A stretch of DNA of 36,699 nucleotides from Deltaproteobacteria bacterium RIFOXYD12_FULL_57_12 (lineage in GTDB: Bacteria; Desulfobacterota; Desulfobulbia; Desulfobulbales; BM004): the NCBI GenBank assembly GCA_001799275.1, contig MGTE01000057.1, positions 5,598 through 42,296 on the forward strand, read 5' to 3'. The notes beneath the pieces were generated by a model. It was not told where the DNA came from. It made no database searches and saw only the letters and a program-made list of their open reading frames with translations. Of the stretch, positions 23,263 through 32,127 are shown one piece after another. Every line of letters starts with the position of its first letter. Position 1 is the stretch's first letter. The position numbers and the translations under genes are program-made.

Positions 23263-24495
23263 ATGGGGGTCAGCAAGATCGAAGAGGTTGTCGAAGATAT
23301 CCGGGCCGGGAAGATGATCATCCTGGTTGATGATGAAGACCGGGAGAACGAGGGTGATCTGTGCATGGCCGCCGAAGCCGTAACACCAGAGGCGATCAAC
23401 TTCATGGCGAAATACGGCCGGGGATTGATCTGTCTCACTTTAGATCGCGAAATCGTCAAGCAGTTACAGCTTCCCATGATGGTTCGGGATAATCAGTCTC
23501 CTTATGGCACTGGTTTTACCGTGAGTATCGAGGCACGCACTGGGGTCACCACAGGTATTTCTGCTGCCGACCGGGCGCGCACTATTCAGGTGGCAGCGGA
23601 TCCGAATGCCAGACCTTACGATCTGGTCAGTCCGGGCCACATCTTTCCCTTGCGGGCTCGCCGGGGCGGTGTCCTGGAGCGCACCGGTCAGACCGAGGGC
23701 TCTGTTGATCTGGCTCGCTTGGCCGGTATGCGCCAGGCCGGTGTGATCTGCGAGATCATGTCGGATGACGGCACCATGGCCCGCATGCCGGATTTGGAGA
23801 AATTTGCAGCTGAGCATGACCTGAAGATTGCCACCATTGCCGATCTGGTCGCCTATCGCCTGCGGCGCGACCGGCTGGTGCATCGGGCGGCGGAGGCCCG
23901 GCTGCCGTCTCTTTTTGGTGGTGAGTTTCGGGCCATTGTTTATACGAACGACGTGGATAAGCATGAGCATCTGGCATTGGTCATGGGCGATATCGATCCG
24001 GAGGAGGAAATCATGGTTCGGGTGCATTCGGAGTGCCTGACCGGCGATGTGTTCGGCTCGGTGCGCTGCGACTGCGGGCCGCAGTTGCAGGAAGCCATGC
24101 GGATGGTGGCGGCGGCCGGCCGCGGTGTAGTTCTTTATATGCGCCAGGAAGGCCGCGGAATCGGTCTGATCAACAAATTCAAGGCCTATTATCTGCAGGA
24201 TAATAACGGGCTGGACACGGTGGATGCCAACTTGGAGCTGGGCTTCAAGGCTGATTTGCGCGACTATGGAATAGGCGCTCAGATTCTTCGGGATCTGGGT
24301 GTCAGAAAAATGTGTCTGCTGACCAATAATCCGAAAAAGATCGTCGGGCTTGAGGGGTATGAGCTCCAGGTCACGAGCCGCAAACCAATTGAGGTGAAGT
24401 CGCGGCCGGAGAATGTCAAGTATCTGCGGTGCAAGAAGGAGAAACTGGGTCACTTGTTGGAACTGGCTGGGGCTGATTCTCGGGAGAGCGATTAG
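23263..24495 (+). CDS. ribBA: Bifunctional DHBP synthase / GTP cyclohydrolase II
   Basis: This encodes 410 residues from ATG 23263, chosen for AGGGGAAG just upstream; an upstream in-frame ATG at 23182 lies inside ribE. The N-terminal domain (about 1-200) makes 3,4-dihydroxy-2-butanone 4-phosphate and carries [11 protein letters not shown] and the [21 protein letters not shown] region. The C-terminal domain opens GTP to start riboflavin synthesis. It has zinc Cys in [18 protein letters not shown], the nucleotide/active-site motif RQEGRGIGL and [25 protein letters not shown]. Both active sites look intact. It starts 10 bp after ribE. Confidence 0.97.
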   Translation: MGVSKIEEVVEDIRAGKMIILVDDEDRENEGDLCMAAEAVTPEAINFMAKYGRGLICLTLDREIVKQLQLPMMVRDNQSPYGTGFTVSIEARTGVTTGISAADRARTIQVAADPNARPYDLVSPGHIFPLRARRGGVLERTGQTEGSVDLARLAGMRQAGVICEIMSDDGTMARMPDLEKFAAEHDLKIATIADLVAYRLRRDRLVHRAAEARLPSLFGGEFRAIVYTNDVDKHEHLALVMGDIDPEEEIMVRVHSECLTGDVFGSVRCDCGPQLQEAMRMVAAAGRGVVLYMRQEGRGIGLINKFKAYYLQDNNGLDTVDANLELGFKADLRDYGIGAQILRDLGVRKMCLLTNNPKKIVGLEGYELQVTSRKPIEVKSRPENVKYLRCKKEKLGHLLELAGADSRESD

Positions 24496-24550
24496 TCCCA
24501 TATCAGGCATTGCGCCGGGCGTTATATTGTTTAAGGAAAGGAGAGGGTGG

Positions 24551-25021
24551 ATGGCAAAGTATATTGAGGGTTCTCTGCAGGCGAGTGGTAAAAAGTTCGG
24601 GATTATTGTCTCGCGTTTTAATTCTTTTATTGCCGAACGGTTGCTGGAAGGCGCCCTGGATGCCTTGCAACGTTCCGGGGCCAGTGCCGACGATATCGAA
24701 GTGGCCAGGGTGCCCGGTGCTTTTGAGATCCCCCTCGTTGCCAGGAAAATGGCGGGGTCTGCCCGGTTTGACGCAGTGATCTGTCTGGGGGCCGTGATCA
24801 GGGGAGCTACCTCCCATTACGATCTCGTGGCCAATGAGGCGGCGAAAGGTATTGCCCAGGTCGGGATGGAAACCGGTGTGCCGGTGATTTTCGGAGTGCT
24901 TACCACCGATACCATTGAACAGGCCATTGAACGGGCTGGATCAAAGGCCGGGAATAAAGGGTCCGAAGCTGCTATGACCGCCATTGAGATGGTAAATCTT
25001 CTTAACTCGATGACCACATGA
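24551..25021 (+). CDS. ribH: 6,7-dimethyl-8-ribityllumazine synthase
   Basis: This encodes 156 residues from ATG 24551, with AAAGGAGAGGG as ribosome site. The enzyme condenses the RibB and RibA/RibD products into the lumazine that RibE uses. Family motifs are [55 protein letters not shown] with the catalytic His, and [21 protein letters not shown]. Length is normal. It sits 55 bp after ribBA and 13 bp before nusB. Confidence 0.97.
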   Translation: MAKYIEGSLQASGKKFGIIVSRFNSFIAERLLEGALDALQRSGASADDIEVARVPGAFEIPLVARKMAGSARFDAVICLGAVIRGATSHYDLVANEAAKGIAQVGMETGVPVIFGVLTTDTIEQAIERAGSKAGNKGSEAAMTAIEMVNLLNSMTT

Positions 25022-25034
25022 TGTACGTTTCTTG

Positions 25035-25445
25035 ATGGGCACCCGACGGAAATCAAGAGAGATTGCCCTGCAGTCACTCTACCAGATTGAAATGTCAAAC
25101 CAGCCTCCCGAGGAGGCCTTTGATATTTTCTGCCAGCATTTCGAGGTAAGCAAACAGTCTCTTTCCTACGCGCGCGAGCTGGTCTTCGGGGTCCGCGGGA
25201 AATGGGACGAGATCAACGAGATGATCGGTGTGCATGCCGACAACTGGCGAATGGAACGCATGTCTGTGGTCGACCGCAATATCCTGCGGGTGGCGGTATA
25301 CGAACTCTGCTGCCAGAAGGATATCCCCGCCCGGGTGGTCATCAATGAGGCGATTGAGGTGGCAAAACGCTATGGGACCGACGAGTCCGGGCCGTTTATC
25401 AACGGTATCCTCGACGCTATTCAAAAAAAAATGGCCATAGGGTAA
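25035..25445 (+). CDS. nusB: Transcription antitermination factor NusB
   Basis: This encodes 136 residues from ATG 25035; a TTG one codon earlier is possible. NusB binds boxA RNA with NusE and supports rRNA antitermination. The family pattern is clear: RRKSREIALQSLYQIEM at the N-terminus, VFGVRGKWDEINEMIG, WRMERMSVVDRNILRVAVYEL and PARVVINEAIEVAKRYGTDESGPFINGILDAI. The ribH-nusB order is widespread in bacteria. Confidence 0.97.
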   Translation: MGTRRKSREIALQSLYQIEMSNQPPEEAFDIFCQHFEVSKQSLSYARELVFGVRGKWDEINEMIGVHADNWRMERMSVVDRNILRVAVYELCCQKDIPARVVINEAIEVAKRYGTDESGPFINGILDAIQKKMAIG

Positions 25446-25467
25446 CCTTTTTCTGTAATACAATAGA

Positions 25468-27615
25468 ATGGCCAGGGAGCAGAAACAACAGTCACGGCCC
25501 TCGTTAGGCCAGGAGCTCCTGGCAGTTGCGGGTTTGTTTGGCGCAACATTTCTTTTCCTGTCACTGATCAGTTTCAATCTGCCGGCGGTTCGGACCGCCG
25601 TACCGGTAACCGCAGCGGTCAACTGGTGCGGGCCGGTTGGACATTTCGTCGCCAAAAACCTGATGCTCTTTCTGGGTGTCAGTTCCCTATGGTTGATCTT
25701 GCTTCTCCTGTTGTTTTCCTGGAGATTGTTTGCCCACAGGTTTCCCCGGAAGCGGTTTTTCTCCATTCTTTTTGGTTCGGGTGGTTTGCTGGTCGCTGCC
25801 AGCGGTCTAACGGCTGCGGTCAGGCCAGGCTCGGCAAGCACCTTTCAACTGTTTGATCGTGCTTATCCCGCCGGGGGTCGGATCGGCAATCGGTTGTTGA
25901 CGTTGCTGCTCGGTTATTTCGGTTGGTCCGGCGCCATCTTGCTTCTGTTGCTCTTTTTCCTTTTTTCCGTGATGCTGGCCCTCCGCTTTTCCCCCTATTT
26001 TTTATGGGCGAAGTTATTGGATTTCTGTCGGTGGATAGGAGAAAATCAGCAGAAAATTCTCGTGGCAAAAGAAGAGAAGGTCGCACCCCGTAAGCTGGAA
26101 CAGATATCCTCGCGCGCTGATACCACTGAAACCGTTTTGAACGTTCAGGAGTTGCCTCAGAGTCCTGATCCGCAGGGACGGGATGAAGATTTTCGGGTCA
26201 TGCCGGTTGCTGCCGGGGCATACCAACTGCCCGGGCTCGGTCTCCTCGATAAGGTGGAGTCCGGCCGCTACGAGGTGGACCGCGATCATTACTATGCGGT
26301 CAGCCAGCAACTGGAGGCAAAACTCCTGGATTTCGGAGTGGCCGGCAAGGTCATCGGCATTTCGCCAGGGCCGGTGGTCACTACGTACGAATTCACTCCG
26401 GCTCCCGGCATTAAAATCAACAAGGTAGTTGCGTTGGCAGATGATTTGGCCATGGGGCTCAAGGCCGAGTCGGTCCGAATCGTCGGTTCAATCCCCGGCA
26501 AGGCTGCGCTTGGCATTGAAATCCCCAACCCGCAAAGAGAAATTGTTTATGCGCGTGATATTTTTGCCAGCGATAGTTTCTGGAAGTCTCCTTCGAAATT
26601 GACCCTGGCCCTGGGCAAGGATGTAGTGGGTAAGCCGGTATTTGCCGATCTGGCCAAGATGCCGCATCTGCTCATCGCCGGCGCGACCGGCTCAGGGAAG
26701 AGCGTTGGCATCAATACTATAATCTGTAGCATTCTCTTTCGTGCCACTCCTGACGAGGTGCGGTTTCTGATGATTGATCCGAAACGGATCGAATTATCCG
26801 GATATGAAGCCATTCCTCACTTGCTGCATCCGGTTGTTGTTGAGCCGAAAATGGCGAACAGGGCGCTGCAGTGGGCGGTCCGCGAAATGGAACGACGTTA
26901 TGAACTGTTGGAAGAGTTGCGGGTAAAAAATATTTCATCTTATAATGAAGTGGCAGAGGTAAAGCTGCCGTTAATTGTCATTGTGGTTGACGAACTGGCC
27001 GATCTGATGATGGTTTCATCAAGGGATGTGGAAGAATCCATCGCACGGTTGGCCCAGATGGCTCGGGCGGCTGGTATTCATCTCATTTTGGCGACGCAGC
27101 GGCCATCGGTTGATGTGCTGACCGGTTTGATTAAGGCCAATTTGCCCACCCGGATTTCGTTCAAGGTTTTCTCTAAAATCGATTCCAGGACCATTCTCGA
27201 CGGCAGTGGCGCAGAGCACTTGCTCGGTGACGGCGATATGCTGTTTATGCCGCCAGGCAAGGCCAGGCTATTACGGATTCACGGGGCCTATCTTTCGGAA
27301 AGGGAGGCGGAACGGGTTGTTGCCTTTCTGAAGGAACAGGGAGTCGCCCAGTATGACGAATCCGTATTAAAGATTGCCGACGAGGCGAACGAGAATGAAG
27401 AAGGGGGGGCTGTCGACGAATATGATGAAAAATATGACGAGGCCGTGGCCTTGGTCTGCGAAACCGGCCAGGCTTCGATCTCCATGATTCAGAGACGGTT
27501 ACGGGTCGGTTATAATCGCGCGGCGCGCATGATTGAACTCATGGAAAAGGAAGGAGTCGTCGGCCCGAGCGACGGCTCTCGACCTCGTGATGTGTTAACA
27601 AGGAAAGGCTATTGA
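25468..27615 (+). CDS. ftsK: DNA translocase FtsK/SpoIIIE
   Basis: This encodes 715 residues, the short FtsK/SpoIIIE size class. It pumps chromosomal DNA through the division septum. The N-terminus has four hydrophobic membrane segments within residues 10-185. A short linker is followed by the alpha domain (about 265-365, with VVTTYEFTPAPGIKINKVVALADDLAMGL). The RecA-like motor has Walker A GATGSGKS at 405-412, the FLMIDPKRIEL segment and Walker B LIVIVVDELADLMM. The C-terminal gamma winged helix (about 650-710, ASISMIQRRLRVGYNRAARMIELME) would read KOPS-type sequences. The ATG lacks an obvious ribosome site but lies only 22 bp after nusB. Confidence 0.96.
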   Translation: MAREQKQQSRPSLGQELLAVAGLFGATFLFLSLISFNLPAVRTAVPVTAAVNWCGPVGHFVAKNLMLFLGVSSLWLILLLLLFSWRLFAHRFPRKRFFSILFGSGGLLVAASGLTAAVRPGSASTFQLFDRAYPAGGRIGNRLLTLLLGYFGWSGAILLLLLFFLFSVMLALRFSPYFLWAKLLDFCRWIGENQQKILVAKEEKVAPRKLEQISSRADTTETVLNVQELPQSPDPQGRDEDFRVMPVAAGAYQLPGLGLLDKVESGRYEVDRDHYYAVSQQLEAKLLDFGVAGKVIGISPGPVVTTYEFTPAPGIKINKVVALADDLAMGLKAESVRIVGSIPGKAALGIEIPNPQREIVYARDIFASDSFWKSPSKLTLALGKDVVGKPVFADLAKMPHLLIAGATGSGKSVGINTIICSILFRATPDEVRFLMIDPKRIELSGYEAIPHLLHPVVVEPKMANRALQWAVREMERRYELLEELRVKNISSYNEVAEVKLPLIVIVVDELADLMMVSSRDVEESIARLAQMARAAGIHLILATQRPSVDVLTGLIKANLPTRISFKVFSKIDSRTILDGSGAEHLLGDGDMLFMPPGKARLLRIHGAYLSEREAERVVAFLKEQGVAQYDESVLKIADEANENEEGGAVDEYDEKYDEAVALVCETGQASISMIQRRLRVGYNRAARMIELMEKEGVVGPSDGSRPRDVLTRKGY

Positions 27616-28142
27616 GCCAACCTTGCCGATGCCCGCGACCCTAATGTGCCGCCCAGCTGGTTTCGTTCCTAAATCATTGATATTTCAATGTGCCGATGGC
27701 ATTACCTCCGCTTTACTGTGAAACTGCCAAGTTTGCGTGGTTTTCTCAAAATTAAATTTTTCTCCTTCCTGCTGCCCTGCCAATTAAATGTTTTTTCCTT
27801 GACATTTACCATACGACAAATTATACAACCGTTGGGCAGAAAATGAGTGACCGTTCAGTCATAAACCGGGCTGGAACGGTACCATCCGGAATGCTTAGAA
27901 AAATTAGTCTGATATCTTGGATTGAGCCTGAAGCGGCCTGTTCCGGTCAGCCGAAGGAATATTTTTGCCCAAGAATTTTTCTGTAGCGCCTTGCACAAGA
28001 ACAAGTTTTGGGTTTAGCAGGCTGCGAGTGAAAAGCGGTTTTGGTGGTCGCGGGCAGTCTGATTGTTATAGAAGAGTAATAAAAACGGGTTTTGCTTTTG
28101 GCGGAGCCTGCAAAGGTCAAACAAATGTGAGGAGGTAATTTA
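27616..28142. other. Long upstream region of aprBA
   Basis: This 527-bp region has no supported gene. It contains the strong promoter at 27799-27827 and about 310 bases of untranslated leader before aprB. I see no clear intrinsic terminator for ftsK in its first 150 bases. The aprB ribosome site GAGGAGG lies at about 28130-28136. Confidence 0.6.
27799..27827 (+). promoter_or_regulatory. Near-consensus sigma-70 promoter for aprBA
   Basis: TTGACA (27799-27804) and TATACA (27822-27827) are separated by exactly 17 bp. Start of transcription is expected near 27834, leaving a leader of about 310 bases before aprB. The strength fits the high abundance known for APS reductase in sulfate reducers. 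Confidence 0.75.
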
Positions 28143-28562
28143 ATGCCAAGCTATGTAGAAGCATCAAAATGTGATGGTTGTAAAGGCGGCGATAAGACGG
28201 CTTGCATGTACATCTGCCCCAATGACCTCATGGTCTTGAACAAGGAGGAGATGAAGGCCTACAATCAGGAGCCGGATGCATGCTGGGAATGCTACTCCTG
28301 CGTAAAGATCTGCCCGCAGGGCGCCATCGCGGTCCGCGGCTACAACGACTTCGTTCCCATGGGCGGCCAGGTGCATCCGATGCGGAGCTCCGATTCCATC
28401 ATGTGGACCGTCAAGTTCCGGAACGGCAATATGAAGCGGTTCAAGTTCCCCATTCGCACCACGGCTGAGGGCGCTGCCAATGCCTACAAGGACGGCAAGG
28501 GCGCCAACCTGGATGACGAGTGCTTGTTCCTGGAGGCTGCACTTCCTACTCCCAAGAAATAA
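28143..28562 (+). CDS. aprB: Adenylylsulfate reductase beta subunit
   Basis: This encodes 139 residues. AprB is the ferredoxin-like subunit that passes electrons to the AprA FAD. Two [4Fe-4S] sets are visible: Cys10/13/21/25 and Cys47/50/53/57 (SKCDGCKGGDKTACMYICP, then DACWECYSCVKICPQGA). The C-terminal tail (KFPIRTTAEGAANAYKDG to LEAALPTP) is the arm that wraps AprA in known structures. A strong ribosome site GAGGAGG precedes ATG 28143. It is followed by aprA after 50 bp, the standard order in sulfate reducers. Confidence 0.98.
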   Translation: MPSYVEASKCDGCKGGDKTACMYICPNDLMVLNKEEMKAYNQEPDACWECYSCVKICPQGAIAVRGYNDFVPMGGQVHPMRSSDSIMWTVKFRNGNMKRFKFPIRTTAEGAANAYKDGKGANLDDECLFLEAALPTPKK

Positions 28563-28612
28563 TTTCGCCAATAAACTGTTTAATAATATACATTTTTAAG
28601 GAGGAAACGAAT

Positions 28613-30607
28613 ATGGCGTTACCGAATAAACCGTTGGGAGAGCTTCCCGCCGTGGCCAATCCTGAAATTGCCGAGCACACTTGCGATTGCCTGATCGTCG
28701 GTGGTGGTATGGCCGCCTGCGGCGCCGCTTTTGAGATCAAGAAGTGGGCCCCGGCTGATATGAAAATTCTTTTGGTTGACAAGGCGTCCATGGAGCGTTC
28801 CGGCGCTGTTGCCCAGGGCCTCTCCGCCATCAACACCTACATCGGCGAAAACCCAATCGAGAATTACGTAAAAATGGTGCGCAACGACCTGATGGGCGTG
28901 GTCCGCGAAGACCTGATTTACGACTGCGGCCGGCACGTTGACGAGTCTGTGAAGTTGTTCGAAGAGTGGGGTCTGCCCATCTGGAAAGTTGATGCCGATG
29001 GAGAGACTCTTGACGGCTCCAAGCCGGCGCCAACCCTGCGGCAGGGTGGCAAGCCGGTACGGACCGGTAAGTGGCAGATCATGATCAACGGCGAATCCTA
29101 CAAATGCATCGTGGCCGAGCCGGCCAAGGCTGCCCTGGGCGAAGAAAACTGCCTGGAGCGGATTTTCATCGTCAAGCTGCTCCTTGACAAGAACGTGCCA
29201 AACCAGATCGCCGGCGCGGTGGGTTTCTCCACCCGCGAGAATAAAGTGCATGTATTCAAGTGTACGTCTATGCTGGTAGCCTGCGGTGGTGCGGTCAACA
29301 TTTTCCGGCCGCGGTCCACTGGTGAAGGCAAGGGCCGGGCCTGGTACCCTGTATGGAACGCCGGATCCACCTACACCATGTGCGCCCAGGTTGGTGCTAC
29401 GCTGACCATGATGGAAAATCGTTTCACGCCTGCCCGTTTCAAAGATGGGTACGGTCCGGTCGGTGCCTGGTTCTTGCTGTTCAAGGCCAAGGTGCAGAAC
29501 GGTCTTGGCGAATTCTACGCTAACAGCGATGCAGTCAAGGGCGAGTTGGAAAAGTTCATGCCGTACGGTGCCTCCCCCGTTACGCCGACCTGTCTGCGGA
29601 ACCACCTGATGCTGAACGAACTGAAAGCTGGCCGTGGTCCGATTTACATGGCCACCGATGTTGCCCTGAACGCCTTCCTGGATGCTAGAAGGGCTAAGGG
29701 CATGGATGAGAAGTCTGTTCAGAAATACTGGAAACACCTTGAGTCCGAGGCCTGGGAAGACTTCCTCGATATGTCTGTTGGCCAGGCCGGTCTTTGGGCC
29801 GGTGCCAACATCGAGCCGGAAAAAGTCGGCTCCGAGATCATGCCCACTGAGCCGTACATGCTGGGTTCCCACTCCGGCTGTTGCGGTATCTGGACCTCCG
29901 GTCCCAATGAGGACTGGGTACCTGCTGCCTACAAATGGGGCTACAACCGGATGACCACGGTTAACGGCTTGTTCACCGCCGGTGACGGCGTGGGCGCTTC
30001 CGGTCACAAGTTCTCCTCAGGTTCCCATGCCGAGGGCCGTATTGTTGCCAAGCAGATGGTTAAATACTGCCGTGATCATGCCAGCTTCAAGCCTGAACTG
30101 AAGCAGACCGCTCAGGAACTGGCCGATGAAATCTACGCCCCGGTCAAGCTGTATATCAAGCATGCCGGCGAGAACACGTCTTCTGATATCAACCTCAACT
30201 TCTGCAAGCCGGCCGGTCTGATGATGCGCCTGATGAAGGCCACCGATGAGTACGGCGGCGGCGTTGCCACTTACTACATGACCTCCGGCAAACTGCTCAA
30301 CATCTGCCTGGATCTCCTCAGGATGATGCGTGAAGATGCCGAGAAGATGGCAGCCGGCGACTTGCATGAACTGATGCGGGCCTGGGAGAACTACCACCGG
30401 ATCTGGTGTGTAGAAACCCATATCCGTCACATCGAGTTCCGGAAAGAGTCCCGTTACCCGGGCTTCTACTACAGGTCAGACTACCCGACCTGCGATGACG
30501 AGAACTGGAAGTGCTTTGTCAACTCCACGTTCAATCCTGATACCAAGGAATGGAAGTGCGAAAAAGTTGAATGCATCAACGTAGTCGCAACGGATCCTTG
30601 GCTGTAG
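28613..30607 (+). CDS. aprA: Adenylylsulfate reductase alpha subunit
   Basis: This encodes 664 residues from ATG 28613, with AAGGAGGAAACG as ribosome site; a longer frame from 28520 overlaps aprB and is not used. AprA is the FAD subunit that reduces APS to sulfite and AMP in the cytoplasm, or runs in reverse in sulfur oxidisers. The FAD-binding motif CDCLIVGGGMAACGAAFEI lies at 24-42, AINTYIG at 72-78, and the HSGCCGIWTSGPNEDW and GDGVGASGHKFSSGSHAEGRI regions mark the fumarate-reductase-like fold and FAD site. Length is normal and no truncation is seen. Codon use looks like that of a highly expressed gene. Confidence 0.98.
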   Translation: MALPNKPLGELPAVANPEIAEHTCDCLIVGGGMAACGAAFEIKKWAPADMKILLVDKASMERSGAVAQGLSAINTYIGENPIENYVKMVRNDLMGVVREDLIYDCGRHVDESVKLFEEWGLPIWKVDADGETLDGSKPAPTLRQGGKPVRTGKWQIMINGESYKCIVAEPAKAALGEENCLERIFIVKLLLDKNVPNQIAGAVGFSTRENKVHVFKCTSMLVACGGAVNIFRPRSTGEGKGRAWYPVWNAGSTYTMCAQVGATLTMMENRFTPARFKDGYGPVGAWFLLFKAKVQNGLGEFYANSDAVKGELEKFMPYGASPVTPTCLRNHLMLNELKAGRGPIYMATDVALNAFLDARRAKGMDEKSVQKYWKHLESEAWEDFLDMSVGQAGLWAGANIEPEKVGSEIMPTEPYMLGSHSGCCGIWTSGPNEDWVPAAYKWGYNRMTTVNGLFTAGDGVGASGHKFSSGSHAEGRIVAKQMVKYCRDHASFKPELKQTAQELADEIYAPVKLYIKHAGENTSSDINLNFCKPAGLMMRLMKATDEYGGGVATYYMTSGKLLNICLDLLRMMREDAEKMAAGDLHELMRAWENYHRIWCVETHIRHIEFRKESRYPGFYYRSDYPTCDDENWKCFVNSTFNPDTKEWKCEKVECINVVATDPWL

Positions 30608-30662
30608 TTGTCTTCTAGGGTCGATGAAATTTTTAATGATCCGAAGATAGATGCGGTAAAAA

Positions 30663-30703
30663 AAAATCTCCAGGCACCGATTGCGGTGCCTGGAGATTTT
30701 TCT
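30663..30703 (+). terminator. Rho-independent terminator after aprA
   Basis: TCTCCAGGCACC pairs with GGTGCCTGGAGA (12 bp) around a GATTGC loop, followed by TTTTTCT. It lies about 55 bases after the aprA stop and should separate aprBA from the qmo transcript. Confidence 0.95.
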
Positions 30704-30732
30704 ATACGGATTCCTTAATAGTTTCTGCAAAC

Positions 30733-30822
30733 GACTGGTTCGGTTGATTGAGTTGGTATGTGTCGCGGCATGAATCTCCATTTGTTTAGGGATACATGCC
30801 GATTGAACCAACAGAACCAATC
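30733..30822. repeat. Nested inverted repeats upstream of qmoA
   Basis: The inner perfect arms are CGGCATG/CATGCCG (30766-30772, 30795-30801). Outer imperfect arms of 19 bp lie at 30733-30751 and about 30804-30822 (15 of 19 matching; GACTGGTTCGGTTG against GATTGGTTCTGTTG). The centre lies between the aprA terminator and qmoA. It could be an operator or an mRNA stem-loop. No T-run follows, so termination is unlikely. Confidence 0.5.
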
Positions 30823-30861
30823 TCATACAGGAAATCATCACTTTATTAATGGAGGAATGGC

Positions 30862-32121
30862 ATGACGGACGAACGCAGCACACCTGGGACCGGTGGCATA
30901 TTGGTCGTTGGCGGTGGCATCAGCGGGCTGACGACTGCGGTGGAAGCCGCGGAGGTAGGTAACGATGTCTTTCTGGTTGAGCGGAATCCATACATGGGGG
31001 GGAGAGTGGCTCAGCTGAATCAATATTTTCCGAAGTTATGCCCCCCAACCTGTGGTCTGGAAATCAATTTTAAACGGGTCAAGAACAACCGGAAAATTCG
31101 GATGTACACCATGACCGAGGTGCAGAGCATTTCAGGCGCTCCTGGTAGTTACCAGGTTACCTTGGTGAGTAAACCTCGTTATGTAAACAACAACTGTACT
31201 GGCTGCAATGCCTGTGTTGATGCATGCCCTGAGCAACGCGACAATGCGTTTAATTTTGACATGGATAAAACAAAGGCTATTTATAAAGCCCATGACATGG
31301 CTTTTCCCATGAAGTATGTCATTGACATGCCCGCCTGCACCAAGTGCGGTAAATGCAAGGATGCCTGCAAATACGACGCGGTTGACCTTGATATGGAGTC
31401 CAAGACCTTTACCCTGGATGTCGCCTCTATCGTCTGGGCCACGGGTTGGAATCCCTATGATGCCACAAAGATGGATAATCTTAAGTTCGGTCAGAGCAAC
31501 GCCATCATCACCAATATGATGATGGAAAGACTGGCTGCTCCAAACGGTCCGACCGGCGGGAAGATTCTGCGGCCAGGTGATAACAAGGAGCCGGGTAGTT
31601 TTGCTTTTGTGCAATGCGCCGGATCCCGTGATGAGAATCATCTTGAATATTGCTCTTACATCTGTTGCATGGCAACCATGAAGCAGATTACCTATATTCG
31701 TGAGCGGTATCCCACCGCAAAGATATATGTATTCTACATCGACCTGCGTACGCCTGGCAAGTATGAGAAATTCCGTGAAAAACTGATGGCAGATGCCAAC
31801 ACTGTGTTTATTAAGGGCAAGGTGGCTAATATTACCCCCGAGGCAGACGGTGGTGTTACAGTCGTGGCTGAAAATGCCATGACCGGTGAAAAAATACAGC
31901 AGAAGGTTGATTTGGCGATTCTTGCGACTGGCATGGCACCCGCACTCAAGCTTCAGGGTGCCTCTCTGGGCGTTCAGTTGGACAGCAACGGTTTCGTGAT
32001 GTCTGATACCGCAAAAGGGATTATCGCGGCCGGTTGTGCCAAAAAAGCTGCTGACGTCGTCACCTGTGGCCAGAACTCTACAGCCGCAGCCTTAAAAGCC
32101 ATTCAAGCGACAAGGAGGTAA
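30862..32121 (+). CDS. qmoA: Quinone-interacting oxidoreductase subunit QmoA
   Basis: This encodes 419 residues with AATGGAGGA as ribosome site. QmoA is an HdrA-like flavoprotein of the complex that links the quinone pool to APS reductase. FAD motif ILVVGGGISGLTTAVEAAEVG lies at 13-33. The NPYMGGRVAQLNQYFPKLCPPTCGLEINF segment is typical of HdrA relatives. Two [4Fe-4S] sites follow: Cys112/115/118/122 and Cys159/162/165/169. A further Cys cluster (QCAGSRD, YCSYICCMATMKQ) matches the HdrA family pattern. It is 6 bp from qmoB. Confidence 0.97.
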   Translation: MTDERSTPGTGGILVVGGGISGLTTAVEAAEVGNDVFLVERNPYMGGRVAQLNQYFPKLCPPTCGLEINFKRVKNNRKIRMYTMTEVQSISGAPGSYQVTLVSKPRYVNNNCTGCNACVDACPEQRDNAFNFDMDKTKAIYKAHDMAFPMKYVIDMPACTKCGKCKDACKYDAVDLDMESKTFTLDVASIVWATGWNPYDATKMDNLKFGQSNAIITNMMMERLAAPNGPTGGKILRPGDNKEPGSFAFVQCAGSRDENHLEYCSYICCMATMKQITYIRERYPTAKIYVFYIDLRTPGKYEKFREKLMADANTVFIKGKVANITPEADGGVTVVAENAMTGEKIQQKVDLAILATGMAPALKLQGASLGVQLDSNGFVMSDTAKGIIAAGCAKKAADVVTCGQNSTAAALKAIQATRR

Positions 32122-32127
32122 TAGTCG

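Noticed and set aside
21834-23477. 547-residue minus-strand frame opposite the TPR and ribE genes
   Set aside because: It is antisense to clearly recognisable ribE and TPR coding and shows no family motif.
28619-30007. 462-residue minus-strand frame opposite aprA
   Set aside because: A shadow frame caused by the biased codon use of the highly expressed aprA gene.
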